The notes: generated by a model from the letters alone, not told the origin. Shown: positions 52,623-63,999, counted from the stretch's first letter. The stretch is DNA of 64,000 nucleotides from Luteimonas panaciterrae (GCF_020511115.1 NZ_JAJAVH010000001.1:806001-870000), one strand, 5' to 3'. Translations and numbers: made by a program.

Positions 52623-53969
52623 GTGACCGAGCCCGCGATAAACGAGCATGTCGTGAGCGAGCGCGTCATCGAGCGTCTGCTGCGTGGGCTGTATTCGGCC
52701 GTTCTGTACGTGCTCGCGCCGATCACCATCTACCATCTGATCTGGCGCGGCTTCCGCCAGACCGAATATTTCCAGCGCTGGAACGAGCGCTATTCCGTCT
52801 ATGCCGGCGCGCCGCATGCGGAAACCGTCTGGGTGCATGCCGTCTCGGTGGGCGAGGTGAATGCCGCCGCGCCCCTGGTCGACAGCCTGATGCGCGAACG
52901 GCCGGACCTGCGCATCCTGGTCACCACCATCACGCCGACCGGCTCGATGCGCGTGCGCGCGCTGTGGGGCGATCGTATCGAGCACGTCTATCTGCCTTAC
53001 GACCTGTCCGGCGCGGTGAAGCGCTTCCTCGCGCACTTCCGTCCACAGCTGGGCATGATCGTCGAAACCGAGTTGTGGCCGAATCTGCTGTTCTGCTGCC
53101 GCGATCAGGGCATCCCGGTGTACATCGTCAACGCGCGCCTGTCGGAGCGTTCGCTGCGCGGTTATCGCGTGCTGCGCGCACTGGTCGGCCGCGCCCTGCG
53201 CACCGTGCGCAAGGTGGCCGCGCAATCGCGTCGGGACGGCGAGCGTTTCGTGCGCCTGGGCGCCGATCGCGATGCGGTCGTCGTCACCGGCAATCTCAAG
53301 TTCGACATCACCATCGACGAGGAAGGCCTGCACGCCACGGCCGATGCGTTCCGCGCGCGCGTGGGCGTGCGGCCGATCTGGATCGCCGCCAGCACGCATG
53401 TGGAAGAAGAGGCGGTGGTGATCGCCATCCATCGACGTTTGCGTGAACGTTGGCCCGATGCGCTGCTGCTGTGGGCGCCGCGCCATCCCGAGCGATTCCG
53501 CGGTGTCACGCAGCAGGCGATCGATGCCGGCTGGCGCGTGGCGACGCGCCAGCTCACGCAATGGCCGGACCGCAACGATGGCGTGTTCGTGATCGACACG
53601 CTGGGCGAGCTGATGGATTTCTACGCCTGCGCCGACGTCGCCTTCGTCGGCGGCAGCCTGCAGGACATCGGCGGACACAATCTGCTTGAGCCGGCCGTGG
53701 TCGGCACGGTCGCGGTCACGGGGCCGCATCTGCACAACTTCGCCGACATCGCGCGGCAGCTCGATGCCGCCGGCGCATTGCGGATCTGTCGCGATGCCGG
53801 CGAGGTCGGCGATGCCATCGAATTGCTATTGCGCGAGCCGGAGACGCGTTCGGCGATGGCAGCGGCAGGATTGGCGCTGGTGGAGCAGGGGCGCGGGGCG
53901 CTGCAGCGCACGTTGGAGTTGGTGTCCGGCGATCTGCCTGCCCGATCCGGGATGCGTACCGGTTCCTAG
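52623..53969 (+). CDS. waaA: 3-deoxy-D-manno-octulosonic acid transferase
   Basis: Adds Kdo to lipid IVA at the inner membrane. The 448-residue protein has an N-terminal membrane helix (LYSAVLYVLAPITIYHLIWR), VHAVSVGEVNAAAPL, the signature VETELWPNLLF, and FVGGSLQDIGGHNLLEPAVV. Start codon uncertain: GTG 52623 and GTG 52653 are both in frame with no clear ribosome binding site; 52653 would give a shorter N-terminus closer to some homologues. Followed by a terminator facing tolC. Confidence 0.93.
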   Translation: MTEPAINEHVVSERVIERLLRGLYSAVLYVLAPITIYHLIWRGFRQTEYFQRWNERYSVYAGAPHAETVWVHAVSVGEVNAAAPLVDSLMRERPDLRILVTTITPTGSMRVRALWGDRIEHVYLPYDLSGAVKRFLAHFRPQLGMIVETELWPNLLFCCRDQGIPVYIVNARLSERSLRGYRVLRALVGRALRTVRKVAAQSRRDGERFVRLGADRDAVVVTGNLKFDITIDEEGLHATADAFRARVGVRPIWIAASTHVEEEAVVIAIHRRLRERWPDALLLWAPRHPERFRGVTQQAIDAGWRVATRQLTQWPDRNDGVFVIDTLGELMDFYACADVAFVGGSLQDIGGHNLLEPAVVGTVAVTGPHLHNFADIARQLDAAGALRICRDAGEVGDAIELLLREPETRSAMAAAGLALVEQGRGALQRTLELVSGDLPARSGMRTGS

Positions 53970-53977
53970 AAACGCGA

Positions 53978-54034
53978 ACGGATTCCGGGGCCCGATGCGC
54001 TGAAGCGCGAATCGATACCCGGAATCCGTTTTTT
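53978..54034. terminator. Intrinsic terminator between waaA and tolC
   Basis: ACGGATTCCGGG (53978-53989) pairs with CCCGGAATCCGT (54018-54029), with a small inner hairpin GCGC-TGAA-GCGC, followed by TTTTT. It ends waaA; reading the other way it has only a weak T run for tolC. Confidence 0.9.
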
Positions 54035-54041
54035 GCGGTGA

Positions 54042-55499
54042 TTACTTGTTCTGCGGCGCGGGCGTCGTCGGCAGCGGACCTGTTTCGACCTGCCCCGGAG
54101 ACAACTGCGCGGTGGCGTCGGCGGTCAGGAGACGGTTGATGTCGCGGAGGTCGTCGATGTCGAGCGAGCCGGCGGCCTGATCGAGCAGCAGGCGGTTCTG
54201 CAGGAAGTTGTACTTGGCCTGCGCGTAGTCGGTTTGTGCCTGGAGCAGGGTGCGCTGGTTGATCAGCACGTCGAGCACGGTACGGGTACCGACTTCGAGA
54301 CCGACCTGCGAAGCGTCGTAAGCGGCCTTGGCGGAGACCACGGCCAGACGGCGCGCTTCGACTTCGCTGACGCCAGCGACGAGTGTCTGATAAGCATCGC
54401 GCGTGTTCCGTTCGAGTGCTCGCTTCTGCTGTTCGTACACATCGCGTGTCGCGTCGCGGGTAGCGATGGCCTGGCGAACCTGCGACTGCGTGATGCCGCC
54501 CGAGAAGATCGGTACATTCAGTGTCAGGCCGATGGTACGGGTGTGGCCGTCACTGCCATTGGAGCTGAACAAGCTCGACGACGAAGAGTCGCCGTCCCAA
54601 GTGGTGTTGCGGCCATAGCTCGCGCCAAAGCTCAGGGTAGGCAAATGCCCCGCGCGGGCCGTGGACACGTCGATTTCCGCGGACTTGGTCTGATATTCGA
54701 CTGCTTTCAATCCGGGATTGTGTTCCAGGGCGGAAGCAACCCACGTGTCGGCACTCTGTTCCGCCGGCAGCTCCGGGCGGAAATCGTCGGGCAGCGCCTT
54801 CAGATTGACGAACTTGGTGCCGGTAATCTGGGTCAATGCCTGGTACGCGTCCTGCAAGGCATTGCGCTGCACGATGGTGGCGGCGCGCGCGCTGTCGTAC
54901 TCGGCGCGGGCCTCGTGCACGTCGGTGATCGGTGCGAGGCCGACTTCCAGGCGCTTGTCGGCATATTCGAACTGGCGCTTGGCGGCGGCTTCCGCGGCTT
55001 CGGTTGCGGCCAGTGTCTCGATCAGCACCAGCACATTGAAATAGGCCGCCGAGGTACGCGTGATCAGATCACCGCCGGCATTGTCGAGCGTGAAGTCGGC
55101 AGCCTTGCTGAGCTCGCGCTGCGAGCGCAGGGTGTTGATCCTGCCCAAGTCGAAAATGGACTGGGACAGGGAGGCGCCGTACTGCCGGCCACGGCTGTTG
55201 GAAATCCCGTCACTGAAAATCCTGACCGGATTGCCTTGCAAGTCGGTGGTGGTGGCGAAGCCATCCCTGCTGTTGCTGTGCGTCCGCGACAATTCCGCAG
55301 TGCCGTTGATCTGCGGCAGCAACTGCCCGCGTGCTTGCACCGCGCCTTCCTTCGTCGCCAGGCGCCTGAATTCCGCTTCGGAGTAGGTCGGATCGCCTGT
55401 GCGCGCCAGGTCGTAGGTCTGGAGCAGGTCTTCGGCGAAGGCCGTGGCCGGCAGCAGGGCGGCGATGGCAAGGGTGAGTGCGAGGGGGCGGCGACTCAT
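54042..55499 (-). CDS. tolC: TolC family outer-membrane efflux protein
   Basis: Outer-membrane channel for efflux pumps and type I secretion, 485 residues. Signal peptide MSRRPLALTLAIAALLPATA, then two OEP domains forming the barrel and periplasmic helices (DLGRINTLRSQRELSKAADF; VPIFSGGITQSQVRQAIATR). Heptad-like helices and VGTRTVLDVLINQRTLLQAQ are typical. The frame extends to 55628, but the signal peptide fixes the start. Follows pcm by 19 bases, a conserved Xanthomonadaceae arrangement. Confidence 0.95.
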   Translation of the reverse strand: MSRRPLALTLAIAALLPATAFAEDLLQTYDLARTGDPTYSEAEFRRLATKEGAVQARGQLLPQINGTAELSRTHSNSRDGFATTTDLQGNPVRIFSDGISNSRGRQYGASLSQSIFDLGRINTLRSQRELSKAADFTLDNAGGDLITRTSAAYFNVLVLIETLAATEAAEAAAKRQFEYADKRLEVGLAPITDVHEARAEYDSARAATIVQRNALQDAYQALTQITGTKFVNLKALPDDFRPELPAEQSADTWVASALEHNPGLKAVEYQTKSAEIDVSTARAGHLPTLSFGASYGRNTTWDGDSSSSSLFSSNGSDGHTRTIGLTLNVPIFSGGITQSQVRQAIATRDATRDVYEQQKRALERNTRDAYQTLVAGVSEVEARRLAVVSAKAAYDASQVGLEVGTRTVLDVLINQRTLLQAQTDYAQAKYNFLQNRLLLDQAAGSLDIDDLRDINRLLTADATAQLSPGQVETGPLPTTPAPQNK

Positions 55500-55518
55500 G
55501 ATGGGAGATTCCTTCAAC

Positions 55519-56175
55519 TTAGAAGTCAAACTTGGGCGCGGGGGCGGCGCCGGCGAGGTATGCGAGGTCGGTTTCGAATAACGATTGGGTGCGCGTGCCG
55601 TTGACGTCGGCGCGGACGAGCACGGCATCCATCACCGGCGAAACGCCCTGCACGGCGAACAGGCGTCCACCGGGACGCAGCCATCGCAGGAAGCGCTCCG
55701 GAATCGCTGACACCGCGCCGCTGACGCAGATCGCGTCGAACTGCCCGTCGCCTTCCCACGAGAAGGCATCGGCGGTCTCGATGCGCACGTTGGCGATGCT
55801 TTGCGTCTGCAGGCGCGCGCGCGCGGCTTCGGCGAGATCGGCATGGCGTTCGATGCCGACCACTTCGCGCGCCAGCCGGCCGAGGCAGGCGGCGAGGAAG
55901 CCGCTGCCGCTGCCGATTTCCAGCACGCGGTCGCCGGCATCGATTTCCAGTGCTTGCAGGGCGCGGCCTTCGAGCACCGGCTTCATCATCTTTTCGCCGT
56001 GGCCGATGGGCAGCTCGAGATCGCTGTAGGCGAGCGCGCGGTGCGTTTCGTTCACGAAGGCTTCGCGCGGCAGGGTCGCCAGTGCGTCGAGGACGCGCAC
56101 GTCGAGGACGTCCCAGGGGCGAACCTGTTGTTCCACCATCGTCTCGCGGGCTTTGGCGTAGTCCATCGTCGGCAT
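55519..56175 (-). CDS. pcm: Protein-L-isoaspartate O-methyltransferase family protein
   Basis: SAM-dependent methyltransferase of 218 residues starting MPTMDYAKARETMVEQQVRP. The PCMT features are DVRVLDALATLPREAFV, GHGEKMMKPVLEGRALQAL and motif I VLEIGSGSGFLAACLG. In canonical Pcm the start of the active-site loop reads GxGQTISQP; here it is GHGEKMMKP, as in a divergent subfamily found before tolC, so isoaspartate repair is not assured. Start 56175 versus 56187 or 56166 is uncertain. Confidence 0.85.
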   Translation of the reverse strand: MPTMDYAKARETMVEQQVRPWDVLDVRVLDALATLPREAFVNETHRALAYSDLELPIGHGEKMMKPVLEGRALQALEIDAGDRVLEIGSGSGFLAACLGRLAREVVGIERHADLAEAARARLQTQSIANVRIETADAFSWEGDGQFDAICVSGAVSAIPERFLRWLRPGGRLFAVQGVSPVMDAVLVRADVNGTRTQSLFETDLAYLAGAAPAPKFDF

Positions 56176-56295
56176 GCGGAATCTCATACGGGGCAGGCAG
56201 CCCGCGATTTTAACGGGGTTATGTATCGGAAGATGAAGACAGGATCGCTGTTGCAGTACACCAGCACGCAGTGCCGGAAGTCACCGCGACGGAGG

Positions 56296-56988
56296 TCACG
56301 ATGCCCGCGCCTTGGCGGCCGGCGCGCGGCGCTCGTAGGCGCGCAGGAACATGTCGACCGAGGCGTTCAGATGCTCCTCCACCGTGCCGGTGATGTCACC
56401 GCCGCAGCCCATGACCAGGCGGTCGTGGAATTCGCCCTTGAGCAGGGAGAAGAACTGCACCGCCGCGCGGTGGACGTCGCCGATTTCAAGCTCGCCGGCC
56501 TTGATGCGCCGCTGCAGCAGGGCCGCGAAGCCGTCCTTGATGCGCTTCGGGCCAGCCTCCCAGAACAGGATCGGCAGCGCCGAATCGGCGATCTGCGGGG
56601 TGCACATCAGGCGATGCCCGGCGACCGCCTCGGGCGAGCTGATCATGGCGTGGAAGGCTTCGGCGATCTCCATCAGGCGCTCGCGCAGCGGCGTGCCGGG
56701 GGAGGGCTCGAACAGGGTCAGGGGCAGCTGCTGGTCGCAATGGGCCTTCACCGCCTCCAGGAACAGGGTCTGCTTGTCGCCGTAATGGCTGTAGACGGTG
56801 AGCTTGGAGACGCCAGCCTCGGCGGCGATCTGATCCATGCTCATCCGCTCGTAGCCGTGCTGCAGGAACATGCGCTTGGCGGCGTCGAGGATCGCCGCGC
56901 CTTTGGCGAGATCCTTGGGCCGGCCGGGGCTGGCTGGCTTGCTGGCGGCGCCGGAGGAAGCCGGCTGGCGGGCGGATGGGGCGGTCAT
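56296..56988 (-). CDS. TetR family transcriptional regulator
   Basis: A 230-residue repressor. After a Pro/Ser/Ala-rich leader (about 22 residues) the helix-turn-helix domain reads AAKRMFLQHGYERMSMDQIA and AGVSKLTVYSHYGDKQTLFL; the C-terminal ligand domain is of the AefR-like type (MISSPEAVAGHRLMC). Regulated target unknown: tolC and pcm lie downstream on the same strand, and many TetR repressors near TolC control efflux. A candidate operator covers its own promoter. Confidence 0.93.
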   Translation of the reverse strand: MTAPSARQPASSGAASKPASPGRPKDLAKGAAILDAAKRMFLQHGYERMSMDQIAAEAGVSKLTVYSHYGDKQTLFLEAVKAHCDQQLPLTLFEPSPGTPLRERLMEIAEAFHAMISSPEAVAGHRLMCTPQIADSALPILFWEAGPKRIKDGFAALLQRRIKAGELEIGDVHRAAVQFFSLLKGEFHDRLVMGCGGDITGTVEEHLNASVDMFLRAYERRAPAAKARAS

Positions 56989-56996
56989 ACCCCAAT

Positions 56997-57016
56997 ACTA
57001 GACCAATCGGTTCTGT
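56997..57016 (-). promoter_or_regulatory. Candidate TetR operator / autoregulatory site
   Basis: Minus strand: ACAGAACC, four bases, GGTCTAGT; halves agree in five of eight positions when folded as a dyad. GGTCTAGT is a half-site I associate with other TetR operators. It sits 9 to 28 bases before the start, overlapping a possible -10 (TAGTAT). Confidence 0.35.
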
Positions 57017-57022
57017 ATTTAT

Positions 57023-57085
57023 AGCAGCCGCTGCTGAACGCTGGTTCCCGCCAGCGGGACGAATCTCCGCTGGCGGTCGGCTGCT
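57023..57085 (-). terminator. Nested hairpin at the end of the leu operon
   Basis: Outer arms AGCAGCCG (57023-57030) and CGGCTGCT (57078-57085) enclose inner arms CCGCCAGCGG (57048-57057) and CCGCTGGCGG (57067-57076). It begins seven bases after the leuB stop. No T run follows on the minus strand, so it may act as a 3' stabiliser or Rho-related end. Confidence 0.5.
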
Positions 57086-57091
57086 GGCGCG

Positions 57092-58216
57092 TTAGTCGCG
57101 TAGTTCGGCCACCTGGCAGCCCGTTTCCATCCGGTTGAGCACGGCGGCGGTGACTCCGGCCGTGCTGGCGGCATTGCCGGCCGTGGCCAGATCGGCGCTG
57201 AGGATGCCGGCGTCGAGGGTGGCGGCGACCGCCTGCTCGATGCAGGCCGCCTCGCGCTCCAGGCCCAGCGAGTAGCGCAGGAGCAGCGCGACGCTGAGGA
57301 TGGTGCCGATCGGGTTGGCGATGCCGCGGCCGGCGATGTCGGGGGCCGAGCCGTGGATGGGCTCATAAAGCCCGATTTGACGGATCGGCGATGCCGATCC
57401 GTCGGGACCGACGCGGCCTTCGCCGAGCGAGGCGGAGGGCAGCAGACCCATCGAGCCGGCCAGCATCGAGGCTTCGTCGGTGAGGATGTCGCCGAACATG
57501 TTCTCGGTGACGATCACGTCGTAGGCGCGCGGCCGTGACAGCAGGTGCATCGCCATCGAATCGACCAGCTGGTGCTCCAGCGTGATGTCCGGGAACTCGT
57601 CGCGCACGACGCGCGTGGCCACGTCGCGCCACAGGCGCGAGGTCTCCAGCACGTTGGCCTTGTCGACCGAGGTGACGTGGCGGCGGCGATCGCGCGCCAG
57701 TTCGCAGGCGCGGCGCACCACGCGTTCGATCTCGGCCACACTGTATTCGCACAGGTCGCTGGCCTTGTCGGCGTCGCGCTGTTTCTTGCCGAAATAGATG
57801 CCGCCGGTGAGCTCGCGCACCACCAGCAGGTCGACGCCGGTCAGCAGATGCGGCTTGATCGGCGCGGCGCCGAGCGTGGCCGGATGCGGTTGCACCGGAC
57901 GCAGGTTGGCGTACAGGCCAAGTCCCTTGCGCAGCGCCAGCAGGCCCTGTTCCGGACGCACCTTGGCGTTGGGATCGGACCACTTCGGTCCGCCGACGGC
58001 GCCCAGCAGCACGGCGTCGGCGCGCTTGCAGGCGTCCAGCGTGGCGGCGGGCAGCGGTTCGCCGGTGGCATCGATGGCGGCACCGCCGATCAGATGCTCC
58101 TGCAACTTGAAGCGGTGGCCATAGCGCTGCGCCGCCAGTTGCAGCACCTCCACGGCGGCGGCGGTGACTTCCGGACCGATGCCGTCACCGGGCAGGACGA
58201 CGATGTCAGCGTGCAT
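57092..58216 (-). CDS. leuB: 3-isopropylmalate dehydrogenase
   Basis: NAD-dependent oxidative decarboxylation of 3-isopropylmalate in leucine synthesis. The 374-residue protein has [42 protein letters not shown] and the dehydrogenase signature region [20 protein letters not shown]. Its start overlaps leuD by 11 bases. Last gene of the operon. Confidence 0.97.
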   Translation of the reverse strand: MHADIVVLPGDGIGPEVTAAAVEVLQLAAQRYGHRFKLQEHLIGGAAIDATGEPLPAATLDACKRADAVLLGAVGGPKWSDPNAKVRPEQGLLALRKGLGLYANLRPVQPHPATLGAAPIKPHLLTGVDLLVVRELTGGIYFGKKQRDADKASDLCEYSVAEIERVVRRACELARDRRRHVTSVDKANVLETSRLWRDVATRVVRDEFPDITLEHQLVDSMAMHLLSRPRAYDVIVTENMFGDILTDEASMLAGSMGLLPSASLGEGRVGPDGSASPIRQIGLYEPIHGSAPDIAGRGIANPIGTILSVALLLRYSLGLEREAACIEQAVAATLDAGILSADLATAGNAASTAGVTAAVLNRMETGCQVAELRD

Positions 58217-58790
58217 GTTGGCGTGCCTCGTAAGCTTGGATGTCGGGTTTGCGGACCAGCAGGTAGCCCAGTTCGTCGACGCCTTCGAGCAGGCAGGTCC
58301 TGGCGAAGGCGTCGAGCGGGAAGGAATAGGCGCGGCCGTCGGGTGTGCGCAGTTCGCGCGCGGCGACGTCGATGGTCAGCTCGTCGTCGGGACGCTGCAT
58401 CAGCGTTTGCACGTCGGCTTCGTCGAGCACCACCGGCAGCAGGCCGTTCTTCAGCGAATTGTTACGGAAGATGTCGGCGATCTCGCTGCTGACGATCGCG
58501 CGCAGACCGAGATCGGTCAGCGCCCACGGCGCATGTTCGCGCGAGGAACCGCAGCCGAAGTTGCGGCCGGCGAGCAGAATGCTGCGGCCGGCGTTCTCCG
58601 GCTGGTTGAAGGCGAATTCCGGATTCGGCGCGCCGTCGGCAAGGCGGCGCCAGTCGTTGAATGCATGCTGGCCCAGGCCTTTGCGCTCGGTGGTGGAGAG
58701 GAAGCGCGCCGGGATGATCTGATCGGTGTCGATGTTGGTCTGACGCAGCACGACGCTGCGCGACCGCACGAATTGCAGTCCGCCGCTCAT
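58206..58790 (-). CDS. leuD: 3-isopropylmalate dehydratase small subunit
   Basis: Swivelling-domain subunit of isopropylmalate isomerase, 194 residues. Signature segments are [16 protein letters not shown] and [17 protein letters not shown]. Start: ATG 58790 overlaps the leuC TGA by one base; the GTG one codon earlier is rejected. It works with LeuC. Confidence 0.96.
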   Translation of the reverse strand: MSGGLQFVRSRSVVLRQTNIDTDQIIPARFLSTTERKGLGQHAFNDWRRLADGAPNPEFAFNQPENAGRSILLAGRNFGCGSSREHAPWALTDLGLRAIVSSEIADIFRNNSLKNGLLPVVLDEADVQTLMQRPDDELTIDVAARELRTPDGRAYSFPLDAFARTCLLEGVDELGYLLVRKPDIQAYEARQHAR

Positions 58791-60267
58791 CACGCCACCT
58801 CCTTGCGCATGTTTTCGGAAACCTCAGCCGCCTGACGGGCGGCTTCGATGCGCGGATCGCTGACATGTCCGTTGACTGCGGCCCACGCGGCGGTCAACGG
58901 CGAGGCCAGCAGCGTGCGTGCGCCCGGTCCTTGACGACCTTCGAAATTACGATTGCTGGTGCTCACCGCCAGTTGTCCCGGCGCCACCAGGTCGCCGTTC
59001 ATGGCGATGCACATGCTGCAGCCAGGTTCGCGCCATTCGGCACCGGCGTTGCGCACGACGGCGTCGATGCCTTCGGCCTCGGCCTCGCGCTTTACCTGTT
59101 CCGAGCCCGGCACCACCAGCATGCGCACGTGCGAGGCGACCTTGCGCCCGCGCAGCACGCGCGCGACGGCGCGCATGTCGCTGAGACGGCCATTGGTGCA
59201 GGAACCGACGAACACGACGTCCACCGACGTGCCGAGCAGGCTGTGCCCGGCCTCGAGCTGCATGTAGTCCAGAGATTTCCGCGCCGCCGCATCGCTTGGC
59301 GCCGGAATCGGCGTATCGACCGCGATGGCGGTGCCCGGATGCGTGCCCCAGGTCAGCGTGGGGCGGATGTCGCGAGTGTCGATCCACACCTGGTGATCAA
59401 AGTGCGCGCCTTCGTCGGTGACGAACTGCGACCAGCGCGCCTTCGCCTGCGCGAATTCGAGACTGTTGACGACACCGGCGCCGGGCGCGCGCGGCGCCTT
59501 GGCCAGCCACGCGTAGGTGATTTCGTCCGGCGCCACCATGCCGGCGCGCGCGCCGGCCTCGATCGACATGTTGCACAAGGTCATGCGCTGTTCCATGTCC
59601 ATCGCGCGGATGGCGGAGCCGCGATATTCGATGACGTGGCCGGTGCCGCCGTTCACGCCGATCATGCCGATGACGTGCAGGATCACGTCCTTGGCGCCGA
59701 CGCCGGGGTCGAGTTCGCCGTCAATCGTGATCGACATCGTCTTCGGCTTGCGCTGCAGCAGGCATTGCGTGGCGAGCACGTGGCCGACCTCGCTCGTTCC
59801 GATGCCGAAGGCCAGTGCGCCGAAAGCGCCGTGCGTCGATGTGTGGCTGTCGCCGCAGACGATGGTCATGCCCGGCTGGGTGAAGCCGAGTTCGGGCGCG
59901 ATCACGTGCACGATGCCGCGATGCGCGGAGCCCATGTCGAACAGTTCGATGCCGAATTCGGCGCAGTTGCGCGCGAGCGTGTCGACCTGGATCGCCGCCG
60001 CCTCGGTGTTGTAGGGCAGCTTGCCGTCGGGTCCCGGAGGCAGGGTTGGCGTGGAGTGGTCCATGGTCGCTTTGGTGCGTTCCGGGCGCGCGGGCGTCAG
60101 TCCGCGTGCGCGCAACTCCGCGAACGCCTGCGGCGAAGTCACTTCATGGATCAGATGCAGATCGATGTAGAGCACCGCCGGCGCAGCCTCGGTCTCGGGG
60201 ACGACGACGTGCGCGTCCCACAACTTGTCGAACATGGTGCGAGGTGCGGTGGTGCGAGATGCGGATG

Positions 60268-60271
<4 letters not shown>
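58790..60271 (-). CDS. leuC: 3-isopropylmalate dehydratase large subunit
   Basis: 4Fe-4S subunit of isopropylmalate isomerase, 493 residues. Cluster cysteines lie in FVGSCTNGR and [11 protein letters not shown]. It begins [20 protein letters not shown], whose ATG overlaps the leuA stop (ATGA), so extensions upstream to 60337 are not supported. Also visible: [20 protein letters not shown]. Confidence 0.97.
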
Positions 60272-61865
<1,594 letters not shown>

Positions 61866-61869
<4 letters not shown>

Positions 61870-63077
61870 GCGGGAATTTCCTCGGGAATCTTGTCTTGCT
61901 TGTTCGTATGGGGGAGTGGCTTGGATGACTTGGGCGATGGTTCGTCATTCCCGGTGAAGCGGGAATCCGGTGGCCTTGCTTCCGCTTGATCCGGAGCGAG
62001 GTCACTGGATTCCCGCCTCCGCGGGAATGACGGCGTAAGTCGTGCACGCTCCGCGTGGAGGGTGGTATCGACTTCGCGCACCCGGCGCCGCGGTTTGCGC
62101 GGTGGCCGCGGACGTACTTCGGAGAGCAGGCGCGCGAGCGCGACAGCATCGACGTTGCCGCCCGACACTACCGCGCATTTGCGCTTGCCGACGATGCGGC
62201 GGCCCGCCGCCAGGGCCAGCGCACCGGCGCCCTCGGCGATGACGTGTTCTTCCAGCGCCAGGCGCACCAGGGTTTCGCGCAGTTCGGCTTCGCGCACGAT
62301 GACGATGTCGTCGAGCAGCGTTTCCAGCACGCGACGAGTCAGTTCGCCCGGCACCTTGACGCGCACGCCGTCGGCGAGCGTGGCGACGGGATCGCGCAAT
62401 GCCATGTCGCCGCGCAACGCGCGCGCCATCGCGTCGACGCCCTCGACCTGCGCGCCGACGATGCGCACGCGCCGGGACGCTTGCGTCCCGGACAAGCACG
62501 CCGACTTCAATGCCAAGGCAACACCGGACGCCAGACCGCCGCCGCCGATCGGCACCAGCACCACGTCCGGCGACAGCGCGGCCAGTTCCAGCCCGACCGT
62601 GCCCTGGCCGGCGATCACGTCGGCATCGTCGAAGGCGGACAGCAGACGGAAATCGTGCTGTTCGGCCAGTTCGGCGGCGAACGCCTTGGCTTCGTCGTAG
62701 GTCTCGCCGTGCAGGCGCACGGTGGCGCCCCAGTGGGCGACGCCCGCGACCTTGGTTTCCGGCGCGGTACGCGGCATCACGGTGATCACCGGCATGCCCA
62801 GCCGATACGCGGCCCAGGCCAGGCCTTGCGCGTGGTTGCCGGCGGATGCGGTGATCACGGTGCGCTCGTCGCCGCGCTCGCGCGCGGCCAGCAGTGCGTT
62901 CATGGCGCCGCGCACCTTGTAGGAGCCGGTGCGCTGCAGGTTCTCGAGCTTCAGCCAGCAGCCGAAGCGCTCGGCGTAATGCGTGGGCGTGACTTCGAGA
63001 TAACGCCGCAGCCGCGCCTGCGCCGCCAGTACATCGGCGGCGGAGACGGGAGTGTCGTTGGCTACGGCAGGATCCAT
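61866..63077 (-). CDS. ilvA: Threonine dehydratase with repeat-encoded insert and tail
   Basis: PLP-dependent threonine ammonia-lyase giving 2-oxobutyrate for isoleucine. The 403-residue protein has the PLP lysine K54 in [10 protein letters not shown], the segment [14 protein letters not shown] and the phosphate loop [13 protein letters not shown]. The PALP domain ends near residue 320; there is no ACT-like regulatory domain, so isoleucine feedback may be missing. Two parts look foreign: residues 196-202 come from a palindrome, and residues 349-378 from a REP-like pair. The stop still overlaps leuA (ATGA). The name follows operon position; it is TdcB-like in length. Confidence 0.9.
61944..62031. 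repeat. Paired REP-like elements inside the 3' end of ilvA
   Basis: Two palindromes in opposite orientation: GTCATTCCCG...GCGGGAATCC (61944-61968) and GGATTCCCG...CGGGAATGAC (62007-62031). Together they form a larger inverted repeat around a central spacer. They are translated in the ilvA frame as, for example, PSFPRRRES. The core matches the palindromes at 32664 and 42467. Confidence 0.88.
62472..62491. repeat. Perfect palindrome inside ilvA
   Basis: CCGGGACG, spacer CTTG, CGTCCCGG. It encodes SGTQASR in a place where homologues are expected to run from the helix LALK almost directly into RVRIVG. Confidence 0.65.
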
Positions 63078-63087
63078 CGTTCTGAGC

Positions 63088-63999
63088 TCAGACCGGCGTC
63101 AGCCATTTTGAGGAGGCGGACTCCTCGCCACGCACCACGCGTGCGTACAGCGCCGCGAGTTCACGCGTGATCGGGTTTTCGCCGAAGCGGCGATCCTCGA
63201 TTTCGGCGATCGGCGCCACCTCGGCGGCGGTGCCGCAGGCGAACACTTCGTCGGCGTCGAGCAGTTCCTCGTAGGTGAGCGTGCCCGACTGCGCGCCGCT
63301 CAAGGCGATCAAGGTGTCGCGAGTGATGCCGGGCAGGGCATCGCGATGCTCGATGGCGGTGACGCGGCCGTTCTTCACCGCGAAAACATTCGCGCCGGTG
63401 CATTCGACGACGAAGCCGTCCTTGTCGACGAACAGCGCTTCGTCGAAGCCACGCGCCTTGCTTTCGCGCTTGGCGAGGATGGAGTTGACGTAGGCGCCGC
63501 ACAGCTTCAGTGGTGGCAACGAATCGGCGGGATTGCGGCGCCAGCTGGACACGGCCACGCGCGCGCGCGAACCGGCCAGATGCACCAGTGTCGGCGTGGT
63601 GGAGACCATCATGTGCTGCGGACGGCCGCTGACATCGAGACCGAAACTGCCTTCGCCATACCAGGCCAGCGGACGGATGTAGGCGTCGCGATGGCGGTTG
63701 GCGCGCAGTGTCGCCAGCGTGGCTTCGGTGGCCTGTTGCGCATCGAAGCTCATGCCCAGCAGTTCGGCACCGCGGCGCATGCGCTCCAGATGTTCGGGCA
63801 GGCGGAACACGGCCGCGCCATTCTTGGTGGCGTAGGCGCGGATGCCTTCGAACACGCCGCTGCCGTAGTGCATGGCGTGCGTGGTCAGATCAACCTGCAA
63901 GGCATCGACGTCGGCGATCTCGCCGTCGAACCACAGCTTCGGTTTCTCGGCGTTCGCGGCTTCGCTGATGGGAGTGACGTTGCTGGCGCTCACGGACAC
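63088..63999 (-). CDS. ilvE: Branched-chain amino acid aminotransferase
   Basis: PLP fold-type IV transaminase for valine, leucine and isoleucine, 303 residues as seen. HAMHYGSGVFEGIRAYATKN, KLCGAYVNSILAKRESKARG (PLP lysine region) and ECTGANVFAVKNG are family segments. The first codon in the window is a GTG at 63999, one base from the window end, so a start further upstream outside the window cannot be excluded, although homologues begin close to KLWFDGEI (residue 21). It lies 10 bases before ilvA in the same operon. Confidence 0.93.
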   Translation of the reverse strand: MSVSASNVTPISEAANAEKPKLWFDGEIADVDALQVDLTTHAMHYGSGVFEGIRAYATKNGAAVFRLPEHLERMRRGAELLGMSFDAQQATEATLATLRANRHRDAYIRPLAWYGEGSFGLDVSGRPQHMMVSTTPTLVHLAGSRARVAVSSWRRNPADSLPPLKLCGAYVNSILAKRESKARGFDEALFVDKDGFVVECTGANVFAVKNGRVTAIEHRDALPGITRDTLIALSGAQSGTLTYEELLDADEVFACGTAAEVAPIAEIEDRRFGENPITRELAALYARVVRGEESASSKWLTPV

